A DNA stretch of 64,000 nucleotides from Prorocentrum cordatum (GCA_963575745.1 CAUYUJ010019370.1:194161-258160); one strand, 5' to 3'; shown: positions 12,149 through 23,719, counted from the first letter of the stretch. Numbers and translations are program-made. Notes: generated from the sequence alone by a model not told the origin.

Positions 12149-13935
12149 GCACACCCATGTCGGCACACCCATCACACGTTTCGCGGCCCCATAGGGAGCT
12201 CCACCGAAGGCCCCAGCGCCACCGCCCGCATGCGTCACGTCCCATTTCGGCACCCCCTCGCACGCTTCGTGGCCCCATAGGGCGCTCCACCGAAGGCCCC
12301 AGTGCCACCGCCCGCATGCGTCACGCACACCCATGTTGGTACACCCCTCACACACTTCGTGGTCCCACACGGCGCTCCACCGAAGGCCCAAGTGCCACCG
12401 CCCGCTTGCGTCACGCACACCCATTTCGGCACACCCCTCACACGCTTCGCGGCCCCATAGGGAGGTCCACCGAAGGCCCCAGTGCCACTGCCCGCATGCG
12501 TCACGCACACCCATGTCGCGGCACACCCCCTCACACGCTTCGTGGCCCCATAGGGCGCTCCACCGAAGGCCCCAGTGCCACCGCCCGCATGCGTCACGCA
12601 CGCCCATGTCGGCACACCCCTCACACGTTGCGCGGCCCCATAGGGAGCTCCACCGAAGGCCCCAGTGCCACCGCCCGCATGCGTCACGCACACCCATGTC
12701 GGCACACCCCCTCACACGCTTCGTGGCCCCATAGGGCGCTCCACCGAAGGCCCCAGTGCCACCGCCCGCATGCGTCACGCACAGCCATGTTGGTACGCCC
12801 CTCGCACGCTTCGTGGTCCTACAGGGCGCTCCACCGAAGGCCCCAGTGCCACCGCCCGCATGCGTCACGCTCACCCATTTCGGCACACCCCTCACACGTT
12901 TCACACGCTTCGCGGCCCCATAGGGAGCTCCACCGAAGGCCCCAGTGCCACCGCCCGCTTGCGTCACGCACACCCATGTCGGCACACCCCCTCACACGCT
13001 TCGTGGCCCCATAGGGCGCTCCACCGAAGGCCCCAGTGCCACCGCCCGCATGCGTCACGCACACCCATGTTGGTACACCGCTCACACGCTTCGTGGCCCT
13101 ACAGGGCGCTCCACGAAGGCCCCAGTGCCACCGCCCGCATGCGTCACGCACACCCATTTCGGCACACCCCTCACACGTTTCACACGCTTCGCGGCCCCAT
13201 AGGGAGCTCCACCGAAGGCCCCAGTGCCACCGCCCGCTTGCGTCACGCACGCCCATGTCGGCACACCCCCTCACACGCTTCGTGGCCCTGCAGGGCGCAC
13301 CACCGAAGGCCCCAGTGCCACCGCCCGCATGCGTCACGCACACCCATGTTGGTACACCCCTCACACGCTTCGTGGCCCTACAGGGCGCTCCACCGAAGGC
13401 CCCAGTGCCAACGCCCGCATGCGTCACGCACACCCATTTTGGCACACTCCTCACACGTTTCGCGGCCCCATAGGGAGCTCCACCGAAGGCCCCAGTGCCA
13501 CCGCCCGCTTGCGTCACGCACACCCATGTCGGCACACCCCCTCACACGCTTCGTGGCCCCATAGGGCGCTCCACCGAAGGCCCCAGTGCCACCGCCCGCA
13601 TGCGTCACGCACACCCATGTTGGTACACCCCTCACACGCTTCGTGGCCCTGCAGGGCGCTCCAACGAAGGCCCCAGTGGCTGCGTTCGCATGCGCCCGCC
13701 GCACCCATGTCGGCACACCCCTCACACGCTTCGTTGCCCCATAGGGAGCTCCACCGAAGGCCCCAGTGGCTGCGTTCGCATGCGCCCGCCGCACCCACGT
13801 CGGCACACCCCTCACGCGCGTCGTAGCTCCATAAGGGAATTCTTCCGACGGCCCCAGTGGCTGCTTTCACATGCGCCCGCCGGACACATTTCGGCACACT
13901 GCTCACACCTTTCGTGGCCCTGTAGGGAGCTCCTC
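12149..13935 (+). repeat. 90-bp satellite with A-B-C higher-order structure
   Basis: Monomers resume after the minisatellite. From about 12860 to 13690 the order A, B, C repeats three times, giving a unit of about 270 bp. Two of the A copies share the same 10-bp insertion (CACACGTTTCACACGCTTCG), which shows block duplication. The last monomers near 13670-13935 are a diverged subtype with GTGGCTGCGTTCGCATGCGC. Confidence 0.95.
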
Positions 13936-14858
13936 CGAGTGCGGTGTATACAACGACGGTATTCACAACTGCGCATGGTTGGGTCCTTCGCCAGGCGAAT
14001 CGTCCACCATCGTTGGCCTCTGGAGGGCCTGGCAAAACCTCGTGATGATCAAAAAACGACTCGCGATTGAAAAACCTGTCCTGGGGAAGGGGGTCGAAAC
14101 CTCCGGGCGGCCCAGACATCCTCCGGCAAGATTTTCCACTGTGCGGCCCCGGGGCGTCCCGACCTCCTGGGGCAGTGTGCGTCGCGGAGCCTTCCTTGAT
14201 GGGCCCCTCTGCCCGACAACGGCCTCCCAGGTCCGAAATCCAGGAGCAAGGGCCCGATTGAGGCTGTCTTGCTCGGGGGGGTCGAGGACTCCACGGGGTC
14301 CGCGGCGTGAGCGGATCGCGACGTCGGGGCTCTGGGGCCGCGGGCTCGCCCCGGGTGGCGTGCCGGAGAGCGGAGCGGGGCAACGGAGGGTGGGTAGGGT
14401 GCGTCACGTTCGGGGAGGGTGGGGAGGGATAGCGAGGAGGAGGAGGAGGAGGAGGAGGGAGAAGGAACAGGAGGAGGAGGTGGAGGGAGGAGGAGGGAAG
14501 AAAGAGGTAGATGACCTTCAGACTCTGGCGTCGCTTTGTTGCTGCGACGGGCGATTCTGTCTCGCTTCGGGCCCCAGAGCCACTGACCGATCCGGCTCGG
14601 AAAACGATACAGAAAGATGGGGTCTGGGGCTCTGGCCGCGGTGTTTCGCAATGTTGTGTTTTTCCCCAGCCATCCTGTGGTGTGGGGTTCTCGTTTTGAA
14701 GAGACGGTCCCCGCGTCCACCTCTCCTCCTCTCTTCTCCTCCTCTTCCTCCTCCTCCTCCTCCTCCTCCTCCTCCTCCTCCTCAGCCCGCTCTTCCCTCC
14801 TCCCACCCTTGCCTCTGCCCTCCGCATGTCAACCAGCTCGACACTCCCTTCACCCCCT
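13936..14858. other. Non-satellite insertion with purine and pyrimidine tracts
   Basis: About 920 bp separating satellite copies. It includes a dispersed fragment ending GAAAAACCTGTCCTGGGGAA (similar words occur near 18170, 34940 and 53815), a GGA tract at about 14420-14500 and a CTC tract at about 14730-14785. No gene seen. Confidence 0.6.
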
Positions 14859-15010
14859 TCACTTTGGCACACCCCTCACACGCTTCGTGGCCTTATAGGG
14901 AGCTCCACCGAAGGCCCCAGTGGCTGCGCCCGCATGCCGCCCCCCCCCTCACTCTGGCACACCCCTCACACGTTTCGTGGTCCCAGTAGGGAGCTCCACC
15001 GAAGGCCCCA
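14859..15010 (+). repeat. 90-bp satellite, outlying copies
   Basis: Two diverged monomers (CACACCCCTCACACGCTTCG...GGGAGCTCCACCGAAGG). A last fragment, CTTCGTGGCCCCGTAG, lies near 15195. Confidence 0.9.
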
Positions 15011-15530
15011 GCGGCTGCGACCGCCTGCCGCGCCCGCATGTCTTCTCCCGCCGCTTCTCCCCGTGCCTGTCAGCGCCAACGGGCTACATCAGCAATGGAA
15101 CCCGTTTCGTCTGACCTCCGCGCCCCCTGCGTGCGGCCCCAGCGGCAGCTCCTGCATGGCGGCCCCGCCTCGCTTCGGCGCTCCCTTCACGCGCTTCGTG
15201 GCCCCGTAGTGAGCTCCACGGAAGGCGCTTCTCACAACGGCGGTTCTCACGGCTGCATCTGGTTGAGCCCTTCGTCATGATATTTATCGCCACTTCGGAT
15301 ATATGGGGAGGAAGACGGATAGGATGCGCAGGAGGAGGAGGAGGAGGAGGGACGAGGATTAGGAGGACGAGCAGATATCGGGGGGGGGGGACGAGTAGAG
15401 GAGGAGTGAGACAAGAAGAGGGGAATGAGGCCATCTTCATCCTCATCACTCCTCCTTTTCCATCTTCTCGTCTAATCTTGTTGGGGAGGCCCTGGAGCGA
15501 TTGGGCGCAGAGCCTGGGAACCCGGGAAGT

Positions 15531-15870
15531 GCACGATCCTCAAGCGGGTGCGCGTGGGATGAGAAGTCTAGGAGGTAGCAGCCCTGCGGGAAGCGTGCAG
15601 TCCTCGAGCGAGCACGCGTGGAAGGAGGGTTCAGGCATTAGCAGCCCTGCGGGAAGTGCACCATCCTCTAGCGGGCACGCGTGGAAGGGCCGTTCAGGCA
15701 CTAGCTACCATGCGGGAAGTGCACCATCCTCGAGCTGGCACGCGTGGAAGGGGGGGTCAGGCATGAGCCATGCGGGAAGTGCACAATCGTCGAGCGGGCA
15801 TGCGTGGAAGGAGGGGTGAGGCATCAGCCGCCATGCTGGAAGTGCACCATCCGCGAGCGGGCACGAGGAA
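15531..15870 (+). repeat. 63-bp minisatellite
   Basis: Five to six tandem copies, mostly 63 bp (one of 60 bp). Each contains GGGAAGTGCACCATCC, a CGAGCGGGCACGCGTGGAAG-type word and TCAGGCATTAGC. The period is a multiple of three, so an open plus-strand frame (15277-15819) would encode a 21-residue repeat (AGSAPSSSGHAWK core). No other sign of a gene. Confidence 0.93.
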
Positions 15871-16653
15871 AGTGGCCTCGGTGAGTAGGGTGGATGCACT
15901 CAGCAGTCTGCTGGTACAGGGGGGGGTCCCATCTTAGATTCCCCAAAACCCTACCATGCAGCCCTTGGCATCCTTACAAGCCTCAACGTGCCGGGGGGCA
16001 CGGTGGCGAAGTTTTGCCATCCAAGCGGGGCAGTTGGGGGAGCGCTCTCCTCCCCGCTGCCATGGAGGGTTTGGATCAGCCACATGCCGACCATCCTCTG
16101 TCGCCTGTCGGGGTTTGGGGGTTGGCCGCACAGGAGCCCCCCCCTCACAGCACGGTGTGAGTTTTTTTTGCGGGCTCTCACATTTTCCGGGGCGTGTCCC
16201 GCGCGTTTTCCCTTGGTCGAGTCCAACAAATTCCCCCCCCCTGATTGTCTCACCGAGAATGGGGATTAGGAGGGAAGAGTAGGACGACAAGGGAGGCGAT
16301 GAGGGAATGTGGTCCTAGACCCCAGGGCTTTCCCCAGGACGAGGTATTCACCTCAAGTGTATTTGTTGACGGTGCCGGGGGCCCAGGGAAAGCCGTTTCC
16401 CTTCTCCTCGAGAGCCATTTGTTTCATGCTCTAGGAGTAGGAGGATGAGGACGAGGAAGGACCCCTCCCCTGGGCGTGCCACCTGCTGCCGCGGCTCCCG
16501 TGGGCGGGCGGGTCCAGCGGGCGACCAGAAGGGGGAGGAGCCCGCTATGCGGGCCAGAGTTGCGATGGCGAACCAGCGACACATTGCACATTGCGTATTG
16601 CGTTGTAAAAATGAAAGGAGGACAGTATCAAGGTAGGGTCAGGACAGGGGGGA
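15871..16653. other. No gene seen
   Basis: Mixed unique sequence with short overlapping open frames on both strands; no recognised domain. Confidence 0.55.
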
Positions 16654-16867
16654 TACGGTCGGGAACTTTTGGATAGCGTGTCGCTCCGCCGGTTCTGGCC
16701 CACCATGCTTCGGCACGACACGCTATCCTTTTTGCGGCCCCCAAGCGTCAAAGTTTGGAGCTTTTCCTAGCCCCCCGCCCAGCGAAGCGGAGCGACACGC
16801 TATCCACTCGCAAGGCATGTCGTCAGTGCCGCCGCCGCGACCTGCAGAGCAAAAGTTCCTGATCGTA
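16654..16867 (+). mobile_element. GCGACACGCTA inverted-repeat element, copy 2
   Basis: Best-preserved copy together with 53323. The left end TACGGTCGGGAACTTTTGG is mirrored by GCAAAAGTTCCTGATCGTA at the right end. The interior carries further GCGACACGCTATCC cores in both orientations. No coding capacity; a MITE-like non-autonomous element is the likely nature. Confidence 0.8.
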
Positions 16868-17619
16868 TCAAGCCATGCCCAGGACCGAGATGAGCCGCTC
16901 CGGGGCGTCCCTCAGAGCGCTCCGTGGAGCGCTCCGGGGCGGCTGCGGGGCCCGATGCATCCTCCAGAGCCGTGGGATCTCAGAGATCTCCGATTTCTCC
17001 GGGTCCGATGTTGTCCTTCACCTCATGTCCATCCCCCCTCCCGTTCGGCGAACTCCCGATGCCGCTGCCGCTACATCGCCGTCGCTTCCTCGCCTCTTTT
17101 GGGCCCCCTCTTGCGGAGCCCGCATCTCGGTTGGTCGGCCTCACCCCGGAGTCCTGGCCAGATCGTGCCCAGGGAGAAGTCCGAGCATCAGCATCAGTAT
17201 CCTTTCTGGCGTTCCCCAGAAACCTTGACATCCGGGTGTTGCATTTCACGCCACGGGTTTTCGCCCGGTTCTGGGCCCCTGGACTATCACAGAACGATTC
17301 CGCTGAGAAATGTCGCAGAAAGATGGGGTCTAGGGCTCCGGTCGTGATTTCTCTCGATGTTTCGCGTTTTCGCAACAAGAGATGTCAGTGAAGGTCTTTG
17401 CCTTCGTGGACCGAAGGAGTTGCCCTCTCTTCCGCGGAAGGCGGCGGAAGGTCGGCGGAAGCCAGTGGAAGTGTAGCGGCGGCGCGTCCGCCGGCTAAGA
17501 CCGCCTGAATTCGCAGTTGCACCCCAAGAGATCGAAAGCTCTAGAGTGGGTCTTTGTTTTCTTCAAGAGCCGCAGGATCTCGCGTGGACGGGCGAGAAGG
17601 AGGGAGCCTCTGTCCCCCT
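16868..17619. other. No gene seen
   Basis: Unique-looking GC-rich sequence; a short GCGGAAGG(C) repeat near 17440-17470. Confidence 0.55.
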
Positions 17620-17935
17620 TCTTCCCTTCCTCCTCTTCCTCTTCCTCCTCCTTCTCCGGCGACGGCGACGGTAACTGGCGGCGGCGTCGTCGGCGACGGC
17701 GACAACGCGGACGGTGACGGCGGCGGCGGCGGACGCGGCCGGCGACGGCGGCGACGACGTCGACGATGCGGGCGGCGGCGGCGGCGACGACGGCGACGCG
17801 GACGGCGACGGCGGCGACGACGACGGCGACGACAGCGACGACGCAGACGGCGACGGAGCGGCGGCGACGGGGCGTTGGCGGCCGCGGCGGCCGCGACGCC
17901 CCCGCGAGGAGCAGCACGCCGAGCTCCTTCTGCGC
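17620..17935. repeat. CTC then CGGCGA/GACGGC triplet array
   Basis: Short CTC tract followed by about 260 bp of GGC, GAC and GAT triplets. It yields artefactual poly-Arg/Gly/Asp frames. Confidence 0.92.
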
Positions 17936-19352
17936 GTCGAGCGCCTGGACGCGCAGCAGCGGCAGCAGCAGCGCCGCGCTTCGATGGAGGGGCCGCCCGG
18001 GGTCTCGTCGAAGCCTCTGGCGGCCAGTCGGGGTTCCGCCTCCTCCATCCTCTTTTTCCTCCTCCTGCGTCCTCCCCGGACCTTCAACGCTTGGAACAGA
18101 TCATGGGGGAGGTGTTTCCTCGTCCTCGGCACCTGGGGGCCCTCGCGAGGCCCCGCGACTGTGCACAAAAACACAACTCGGGAGGAAGAGCCGGCCCCAG
18201 GGAAGAGGTCCAGATCTCCAGGGACCCCGTGTTGAGGCATTCCAAGCGTCGGACGTCTGGCTCCTTCCTCACTCCTCGCCCACCGTCCTTCTCCACGCCC
18301 CCATCTGCCACTTTCCTCCTCCCCCTCCCTCTCGCAATACAGTCTCGAATCAATAAGGCCTCGAAGCAATGGCAATCCAGCCTCGACGCAACACAGCCTT
18401 TCGCTTTTGCCCCCCGCCTCCCCCTCCCCCCCTCTGCATCGACTGGCGCTCAGCACGTTGGAGTCCCCTTGCCCTCGCGGGCCCTGCTCGGGCCTCCTGG
18501 GCGGTGTGTGTGGGGGGGGGGGGGGGCGCATGGCCACGGAGGAAGCGATGTTGTCCACAGCGTGGAGCACAGGAAACTTAGGCGCACATGTTCGGATCTC
18601 CGTGCCGAGTGAATGCCGCAGGATTGCGTTTTGGGGGGAGTTTTCGTCCTGATTAGCCCTATTGAGTTCGCGATCCGAGTGGAATGCCTTGAAATTGCGG
18701 TATATCGGAATACCGGCTCGCTGGTTCATAGTGCTCAGGAAAATTGCGGATGAGGTGTTTTCGATGTAATTCCCAGTTGGGTGGTTGGGGTGTATTTCGA
18801 TGTGCTGGCATATGTTGGGCTCGACCATGCAATGTTCCCTGGCTGGTCGTATTCAATCGCGCATCGATTACAACGCACGTGTGGTGAGGCGTAAAGCAGT
18901 ATATGTTAGATTCCATCGTGCCCGCGGCTGTTTGCGTATGCCGCCAGCATGCGTTTTACTCCTCGTAATCACCCTCGGCTTCTTCCTGACCAACGTAATC
19001 CTCCCCTCCCCGTCGCCGAATGCACAGTACCTCATACATTACACCAGAGAGAAGCCCCGGCCCACGATTTCCGCATACGTTCCCGCCTGCCCTCTCTCTC
19101 TCTCTCTTTCTGTCTCTGTCCCTCTCTCTCTCAGTTGAGAATGTCGTTGTATACTTAGTTTGCAGTTTCTCTGTTTACTTGATCTGCCCGCACACCTCGC
19201 TCTACACTATTGTTCCATTCCTACTCTTCAAAATTCTGAATTCTACACAGATGCATATACATATATGTTGAGATCCATGTGTTGGTTGTTTGCATCTCTC
19301 TCTCTCTCTGATTCTAGTTGTCTCTCTCTCTCTCTCTACATATATTATCTAG
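17936..19352. other. No gene seen
   Basis: Unique GC-rich sequence that becomes AT-richer after about 18650, with CT runs at about 19094-19135 and 19296-19337. A dispersed fragment (CCAGGGAAGAGGTCCAGATC) lies near 18200. Confidence 0.55.
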
Positions 19353-19537
19353 TATCTTAGCGCGTCGCGGCGCGGCCCCTGCGACACGCTATGCCCTGCA
19401 AGCGAATGTCGTGTTGCTCCGCTCCGCGGGGCGGGCGGGGCGGGAGGCTGGGAAACGGGACGTGGACGCGTGTCGGGCCGAAGCGTGGTGGGCCAGAACC
19501 GGCGGCGCGACATGCTAACCCAAAGATGTTGGCCGTA
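19353..19537 (-). mobile_element. GCGACACGCTA inverted-repeat element, copy 3 (reverse)
   Basis: Reverse-complement copy. It reads CTTAGCGCGTCGCGGCG at the left and GCGCGACATGCTAACCCAAA..GGCCGTA at the right, with GCTTCGGCCCGAC and GGTGGGCCAGAA (reverse) inside. The left terminus is truncated or diverged next to a CT tract. Confidence 0.75.
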
Positions 19538-19670
19538 ATTATGCTTACTTAAAAGCCGGCGTAATCCCGAGTTGATTCTGGGCCAGTCTGGCCCAGTGGC
19601 CCCTGCATTGAGCTCAACAGGCATTCGTCGTTCTGACGAGTCGACCTCCCAGGAGTTGCCACCATAAGTT

Positions 19671-20035
19671 GGAGGGAGATGGATATGGAGGGCGAAGAGG
19701 AGGAGGAGGCGGAGGAGGCGGAGGAGGAGGAGGAGGAGGAGGAGGAGGAGGAGGAGGGGGAGGAGGGAGGGGGAGGGGGGGGAGGGGGAGGGGGGGGAGG
19801 GGAGGGAGACGAGGACGAGGACGAGGAGGAGAGGAGGAGGAGGCGGAGGAGGAGGAGGCGGAGGGCGGAGGCGGAGGAGGCGGCGGAGGAGGACGAGGAG
19901 GAGGAGAAGAGAAGAAGAAGGAAGAGGGAGGAGAGGAGGAGGAAAGAAGGAGGAGGAGAGGACGAGGAGGAGGAGGAGAAGAGAAGGAGGAGAGAGGAGG
20001 AGGAGGAGGAAGGGAGGGGCCGCGTGCCCCCCCCC
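19671..20035. repeat. GGA/GGGGGA triplet array
   Basis: About 360 bp, nearly all purine on the plus strand. Followed 170 bp later by a pyrimidine block of complementary sequence. Confidence 0.95.
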
Positions 20036-20199
20036 AGGAGGTCTCGAGCTGTTCCAGGGGGCTGGCTTCTCCTCTTGAGCCGTCTCTTGCGGCCCCAGGG
20101 CCCGGTGCCTGCCCCGGAGGCCGAATGGCGCCGAACGCTTCCCAGCGTGATTCATTCACGGCTCGAGGGGGTCTGGGTCCCCTTCCCCCCTTCGCCCCC

Positions 20200-20345
20200 C
20201 CCCTTCCCCTCCTCCTCCTCCTCCCCCTCCTCCTCCCCCTCCTGCTCCCCCTCCTTCCCCTCCTCCTCCTCCTCCCCCTCCTCCCCCTTCTCCCCCCCTC
20301 CTCCTCCCCCTCCCCCTTCGCCCCCCCCCCCTCCTCCCCCTCCTG
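20200..20345. repeat. CCT/CCCCCT pyrimidine array
   Basis: (CTC)n with C runs, complementary in sense to the GGA block at 19671-20035. Confidence 0.95.
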
Positions 20346-20775
20346 CTCCGCCCCAAGATGGAGGAGGCGGGAGGGGAAGGTGGGGCGGGAGGGAGGCAGG
20401 GGAGGGGATAGGGTGGGAGAGGAGAGGGGGTGGGGGCGGGAGGGAGGGAGGGGGAAGGGACAGGGTGGGAGGGGCTTCCTCCCGAGGGGCTTCGCGGTTG
20501 CGCTCTCCTTGTTGCTCTGCCCTACTGTGGGGCCGTTGGCGCACGTGGCCTCAGTCTACCGCCAAAAGCCTTCAGCCTGGACAGCAACGCACCAGCCTCC
20601 CCCACCCCCTCCCTCCCCCTCGCCTCCCCTTCCCCTCCTTCTCCCTCCTGCTTCCGCCCCCTCCTCCCCTCTCTGCCCCCCGCCCCCTCCCTCTTGCCTC
20701 CGCTTCCCCCCCCCTCGCAGGCCCGTGACGGCCGAGGTGCTGCAGAGGCTGCTCGCCCGGGGCCCAGACCGTCAC
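20346..20775. other. No gene seen; G-rich then C-rich low-complexity
   Basis: GGGAGGG-rich sequence to about 20475, then CCTCCCC-rich sequence; no domain recognised. Confidence 0.55.
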
Positions 20776-20797
20776 GGTCGTTGTTGTCGTCGTCGCG

Positions 20798-20836
<39 letters not shown>

Positions 20837-20872
20837 TTCGTCGTCTTCGTCGTCGTCGTCGTCTTCGTCGTT

Positions 20873-20912
<40 letters not shown>
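20776..20912. repeat. GTC triplet array
   Basis: (GTC)n with a few TTC triplets. Poly-Arg, poly-Ser and poly-Asp frames are artefacts. Confidence 0.96.
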
Positions 20913-20914
<2 letters not shown>

Positions 20915-21925
20915 CCTCCTCTGGCACGCAGGCTTCCCATGGACCTTTCTCAGTCTGTCCAGCTGGGGCTTCCCGCTCTGGAAGTCGTGTCTTGGGGGTT
21001 CTCCATCCACCTCAAAGCTATCAGGTGCGTCGGCGGCCGGCGCCGCGATGTAGTTTTGGGGCGCGGTGCATTGAAGCGCTGCTTTCCATGCCAGCGAAGT
21101 GAAGCGAAGGGGTGAGGGGGAGGAGAGGGTGGACGACGAGGTGAAGAGGGGGAGGTAAGGGAGGGGGAGGTAAGGGGAGAAGAGGGGGAAGAGAGAGAAG
21201 AGGGAGATAAGGGAGAGGGAAGGGAGAAGTAAGTAAGAGGGTAAGGCAAGCTAGGTGCGCTCGCGTCATATCTGACGTCCTGCCCTCCCTCCCATCCCTT
21301 ACCTTGCATCACAAAGCATTTGCAACGCAAAGAATGGCATCGCACAGCGGCACATAACATAACACAACACCGCACAGCATGCCATCTCATGGCTCCGGGT
21401 TCCTTGGAGGGTGCGGCAGGTTCGCGTCGTGTCGACCGGCGGCGACCCCGGCGCCGGCGTTCATCGTTGAACGCCGCCCTTGGCCCAGAATCGGCCCGTC
21501 GTTGAACGATCCAGCGTTCACGGAACGTCCGATCGTTCAAGGTTGAACGATCCCCACGGTATCAGAAACCAACGCCGAAGTCGACACGACGCGAACATGC
21601 CCCAAGTGGATCGTCTTCGAGAGGTCTGGGCCAGTCTGGAGTCGTGGCTCCAATGTCTAGCTCCTTGGGCTCCCCGAGAAACTCCACACAAGGCAGGCCT
21701 GATGGAGAGCACCCGGTGGCTCTGCTTTCAACATCGGCTTCTCAAAGCAGAAACGGGGCTCCCGGTTGATATTTCCTGACAACGGCGAGCCCCCAAAGTG
21801 GGGGGGGGCTTCTGCGGCTCCAAATGTCAACCAGTCGACACCGAATGTGTAATCACTTCTATATTTTTGGGCATGGCATCGCACAGCGGAACACCACATA
21901 GCATTGAATTGCATGCCATGGCATG
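20913..21925. other. No gene seen; contains a G-rich minisatellite
   Basis: At about 21110-21245 there are repeated GGGGGAGGTAAGG / GAGGGGGAAGAG words. The rest is unique. Confidence 0.55.
21503..21541. other. Nested hairpin
   Basis: TTGAACGAT and ATCGTTCAA are the outer arms, and GCGTTC...GAACGT are inner arms around an ACG loop. GTTGAACGATCC recurs immediately downstream. Function unknown. Confidence 0.7.
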
Positions 21926-22065
21926 AGGCCAGCGCTGCAGAAGGAGCACGATTCGGAACGAGCGGAAGCGCGGCATTGAGGCCAGCGCTGCAGCGGGAGC
22001 ACGATTCGGAACGGGCGGAAGCCCGAACATCAGGCCAGCGCTTCAGCGGGAGCAACATTTCCAAC
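21926..22065 (+). repeat. 53-bp tandem repeat
   Basis: Three copies starting AGGCCAGCGCTGCAG at 21926, 21979 and 22032. Each is followed by a GGAGCACGATTCGGAACG-like word. Confidence 0.88.
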
Positions 22066-22339
22066 AACTCCTTGGAATCCTGTGTGCAAGAAAACAGTAC
22101 GCGGAGGGGGGCTGGACATCTTCCGGACGTCATCAGGCTTGGTATCGCTCGGACGTGTGCACTTTTTTGTCGGCGGGGGCCATCGAGGACCATCCTGGAC
22201 CATCGAGCAAACAAAAACACGCACGAAACCGCCAAATGCACGGGAAATGGACGTCCGAGCGACGGCAAGCAGGAGAGGAAGCACGGCGGCGGTGTTTCGC
22301 CGCTTTCGGCCCCTTGGGGGGCCCTCGCCGGGCCCCTGG

Positions 22340-22545
22340 GAAACGGCTGTCGGGGCCCGCGGAGGGCCTGGGAAAGCCAGAGCCCCTGGGAAAAGCCAGC
22401 CCCTGGGAAAAAGCCCCTGGGAAGCCAGAGCCCCTGGGAAGCCAGAGCCTGGGAAAGCCCCTGGGAAGCCAGAGCCCCTGGGGAAGGCCAGCCCCTGGGA
22501 AAGCCAGAGCCCCTGGGAAGCGGCTGTCGGGGCCCGCGGGGGGCC
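22340..22545 (+). repeat. GAGCCCCTGGGAAGCCA minisatellite
   Basis: Ten or so irregular copies of AGCCCCTGGGAAAGCCA-like units of 12-24 bp, flanked by two copies of GGCTGTCGGGGCCCGCGG. Confidence 0.9.
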
Positions 22546-23004
22546 TGGATGCGCCCAACGGACCCTCGTGCTCCCCGCCCTGGCCCCTCCCAGCGCCGTC
22601 GGCGTCGTGAACGTGTTCCCGCCCGCACGTTCGCCGTGTCAGAGTCGCGCCCTGGGACTGGGGACCCCGAGGAGTGGATTGGAGGGGAGGGGGGGGGGCC
22701 TTGTTTTCGTGCTCGCCTCGGCAGAGGTCCATGGGAGGTCCCCGGAGGCTTCCGGAGGCCCGAAGAGACCAAGAAACGACCGACCACCCCGTGGAAGATG
22801 TCGAGAAGCTTCCTCCTCGATCCCCGACGGTCGCAGGCAACAATTGGGAGGGAGAAGGAGGAGGAGCACCAGTGTAAACCCAAGACACAAGATACATCAA
22901 CGGTGTTGCAATGAACCCTCCCTCCAAGCTTTCGCTTCATATGTCCCTACAAGAACTCAATTTCATTGGGGGGTTCTCGATTGGAATAGAAGCGTCTAAG
23001 AGCC
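22546..23004. other. No gene seen
   Basis: Unique sequence. 22730-22830 resembles the dispersed fragments near 18100 and 53200. Confidence 0.5.
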
Positions 23005-23165
23005 TACAATCGGGCCAAAACGCCATTCCTGGGACTCCAACGCCGCCAATCAACGTGATTGCTGCGTCTTGACAATCTTGAATCGTGCCAGAACCTCGTT
23101 CCTGGGACTTCAGCACCGCGAGTGAACATACTTGTTGCGTCCTGACAACCTTTGACTGAACCAGA
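23005..23165 (+). repeat. 74-bp direct repeat (two copies)
   Basis: Two diverged copies containing CCTGGGACT(T/C)CA, TTG(C)TGCGTC(C)TGACAA and AATCGTGCCAGAACC-like words. Confidence 0.7.
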
Positions 23166-23299
23166 ACCACAGTCCCAGGCAAGTATACGAATCCTTGAAA
23201 CTTGAAGCTGTTGCAAGCGTTCATAACGAATCACATGTTAAAAAGGAGCTGCCTTCCAACTTTGAAACGGTTGCAAACCCAACAAACGAATAAGCGCGG

Positions 23300-23640
23300 C
23301 GCTATTGCGAGAGCCACATTAAGGAACAGTCCCACCCGCCATCGTGAAGATGTCGTACATCTTTAAAGAGCGCGAGCGCGGCGTTGAGGCGAGAGCCACA
23401 TCTTGAAAACGACCCGCCCTCCGTTCGTGAAGCTGATGTAACAGTTTGAAGACCTATGTTCGCGGCGTTGAAAAAAAAAAAAAAAACGAAAACCGCATTT
23501 TGAAAACGGCCTTCCCTCCATCCGTAACGCTGCTGCAATGTGTTAAGGCGAATGTGCTCGGCGCGAAGGCGAGAGCCACATGTTGGCAACGGCCCGCCCT
23601 CCATTCGTAAAACTGCTGCAAGTTTCAAGCGTTAGGCTCA
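23300..23640 (+). repeat. About 85-bp tandem repeat
   Basis: Four diverged copies marked by GGCGAGAGCCACAT, an AACGGCCCGCCCTCC-type word and GTGAAGCTG. The third copy is interrupted by a 16-A run (about 23471). Confidence 0.8.
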
Positions 23641-23719
23641 TAAATGGTGAGGGTGTCCCAGGCGCAAAGCACGGCCAGCCCTACCGACACGTCTGTGGTT
23701 CAACAGGTAGGAGTGATTA

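Noticed and set aside
6377-13935. CRISPR-like array
   Set aside because: Tandem monomers without unique spacers, in a eukaryotic context.
13936-14858. A mobile element with defined ends inserted in the satellite
   Set aside because: No inverted or direct terminal repeats could be seen at either border, so it is reported only as an unassigned insertion.
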